A stretch of 64,000 nucleotides of DNA from Branchiostoma floridae (taxonomy: Eukaryota > Chordata > Leptocardii > Amphioxiformes > Branchiostomatidae), in NCBI RefSeq assembly GCF_000003815.2, contig NC_049995.1:11700933-11764932 (forward strand), in the 5' to 3' direction. Made by a program: the position numbers and the translations under genes. How positions within the stretch are numbered: position 1 is the stretch's first letter; each line of letters starts with the position of its first letter. The notes beneath the pieces were generated by a model that ran no database searches, was not told the DNA's origin, and saw only the letters and a list, made by a program, of their open reading frames with translations. Of this stretch, positions 63,128 to 64,000 are shown in pieces.

Positions 63128-64000
63128 CCTTGTTTAACGTCTATTTCACCGCTAGACATGGTCTCTTGGTGCTTTTTCTGCTAGGTGCTCTTTTGGTTTG
63201 TTGACCTCGCTGGTGCTTGTACTCTGGTACTTTGCATATGCGTGTTTGGGGTGTTTATTCTTGCTCGGCAAACCTTCTCGTGTCTTCAATGTATTTGGCG
63301 AACGCCAAAATTACATCCTCTTGTTTGCTTCGTTCGTCAGGTCGCTTCGCATTCCTGCTAGGGATACAACATCTATTGTTCTTTCCTGTTGAGGGATTCC
63401 GTGGTCTTCATATATGCTATCAATTTCCTTCACTAGGCGTTGTCTGGTACTCTCGTATTTTGGGCATTCATACATGTAATGGTTTATGCTTTCCCTTGTA
63501 CTGCATGTGCTACAGTCTGATGTTGTCATGGGGTCAATCCAGTTTCTGTAGGCGTTAAGTTCCGTGTGACCGCTCACGAGCTGGTTTATGGAGATCTGAG
63601 TCGTTCTTAACCCCCATGTGCTGCATTTTTTCTTCAGACTCGTGCTGGCTTTCTGCATATGGCTGTTAGTTGTTTGGTTTTCTCTTCTTCTCTGCCATCT
63701 TTCTGCTGCTTGTTCTTCTATGTGTTTCATTACTTGTTGTTTAGTCCATGCCGTGTTGATCTCTGTGTGTTTAGCCTCCTCTGCAGCTAGCTTAGCTTGC
63801 CTATCTGCCCTCTACCCCCATGTGTCCTGGGCACCATTCAATTTGTATGTTGTGTCCTTTCTGCTGGATTTGCTTGAAGGGCTAGATTATGAAATTCATA
63901 TGTGTTTTTGTAAGATTATACAGGTCTTGTCTTAGGCGGCCAGTCTACCCGCTAAAAGCTACAGATAGATCTACCCAACATGCCGCTGGGGTTACTTGGT
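63128..64000 (-). mobile_element. LINE fragment with RNase H and CCHC-like end (I/Jockey-type)
   Basis: Minus-strand sequence entering from beyond the window. An RNase H end reads IQIEWCPGHMGVEG near 63850. It is followed, after a one-base shift, by ADRQAKLAAEEAKH and HIEEQAAERWQRRRE. A zinc-binding tail follows (CSTCSTRESINHYMYECPKY, 63311-63730 frame). After another shift come DVILAFAKYIEDTRRFAEQE and a stop at 63255-63257. Frameshifts and an in-frame stop make it inactive. RNase H plus the simple (CAA)n tail points to the I clade. Confidence 0.8.

Overview
The window looks like a lancelet (amphioxus, Branchiostoma-type) nuclear genome. The evidence is C2H2 zinc-finger arrays that alternate YMCGECG- and YKCDQCD-type fingers, a tandem array of intron-containing BTB-BACK-kelch genes with GT-AG splicing, CR1-like and RNase H-bearing LINE fragments, a piggyBac transposon and many short inverted-repeat (MITE-like) elements. 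Two runs of N mark assembly gaps. The species is inferred from sequence style and has not been checked by search.

Layout. 0.3-4.1 kb: two plus-strand C2H2 zinc-finger genes. 5.0-9.3 kb: a CR1-like 3' fragment, then an apparently complete piggyBac element whose 642-residue transposase is uninterrupted on the minus strand. 9.3-17.1 kb: AT-rich DNA with no recognisable gene, but with a minisatellite, a 32-bp perfect palindrome with related iterons, and a MITE. 17.4-18.8 kb: a minus-strand zinc-finger pseudogene built from near-identical 168-bp two-finger units. 18.8-20.4 kb: dispersed repeats.

20.5-57.0 kb: seven head-to-tail genes (K1-K7) for BTB-BACK-kelch proteins of about 570-595 residues. 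All have five coding exons and the same intron phases (0, 0, 2, 2). The family normally supplies substrate adaptors for Cullin-3 ubiquitin ligases. The BTB exons are nearly uniform across copies while the kelch exon varies, which suggests a shared ligase core with diversified substrate binding. A TGACCT-type box (DR1-like, nuclear-receptor style) lies just upstream of most ATGs, and a second DR1-like site lies in intron 1 of most copies. K5 carries a one-base frameshift. K1/K3 and the K1-K2/K3-K4 intervals show recent duplication or conversion. Introns and spacers hold several elements flanked by TTAA-like tetranucleotides.

57.0-64.0 kb: K7 3' region, a hairpin element, an assembly gap, dispersed repeats, a striking array of about 20 palindromic TCAGCACTGG...CCAGTGCTGA units with a 31-bp period, an insertion carrying a perfect histone-type 3' stem-loop, and a LINE fragment with RNase H running off the window end. 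The most unusual signals are the paired DR1-like sites around exon 1 of the kelch array, the 31-bp palindrome array with an apparent empty site at 19 kb, and the subterminal palindromes shared by the piggyBac element and a 973-bp non-autonomous relative.
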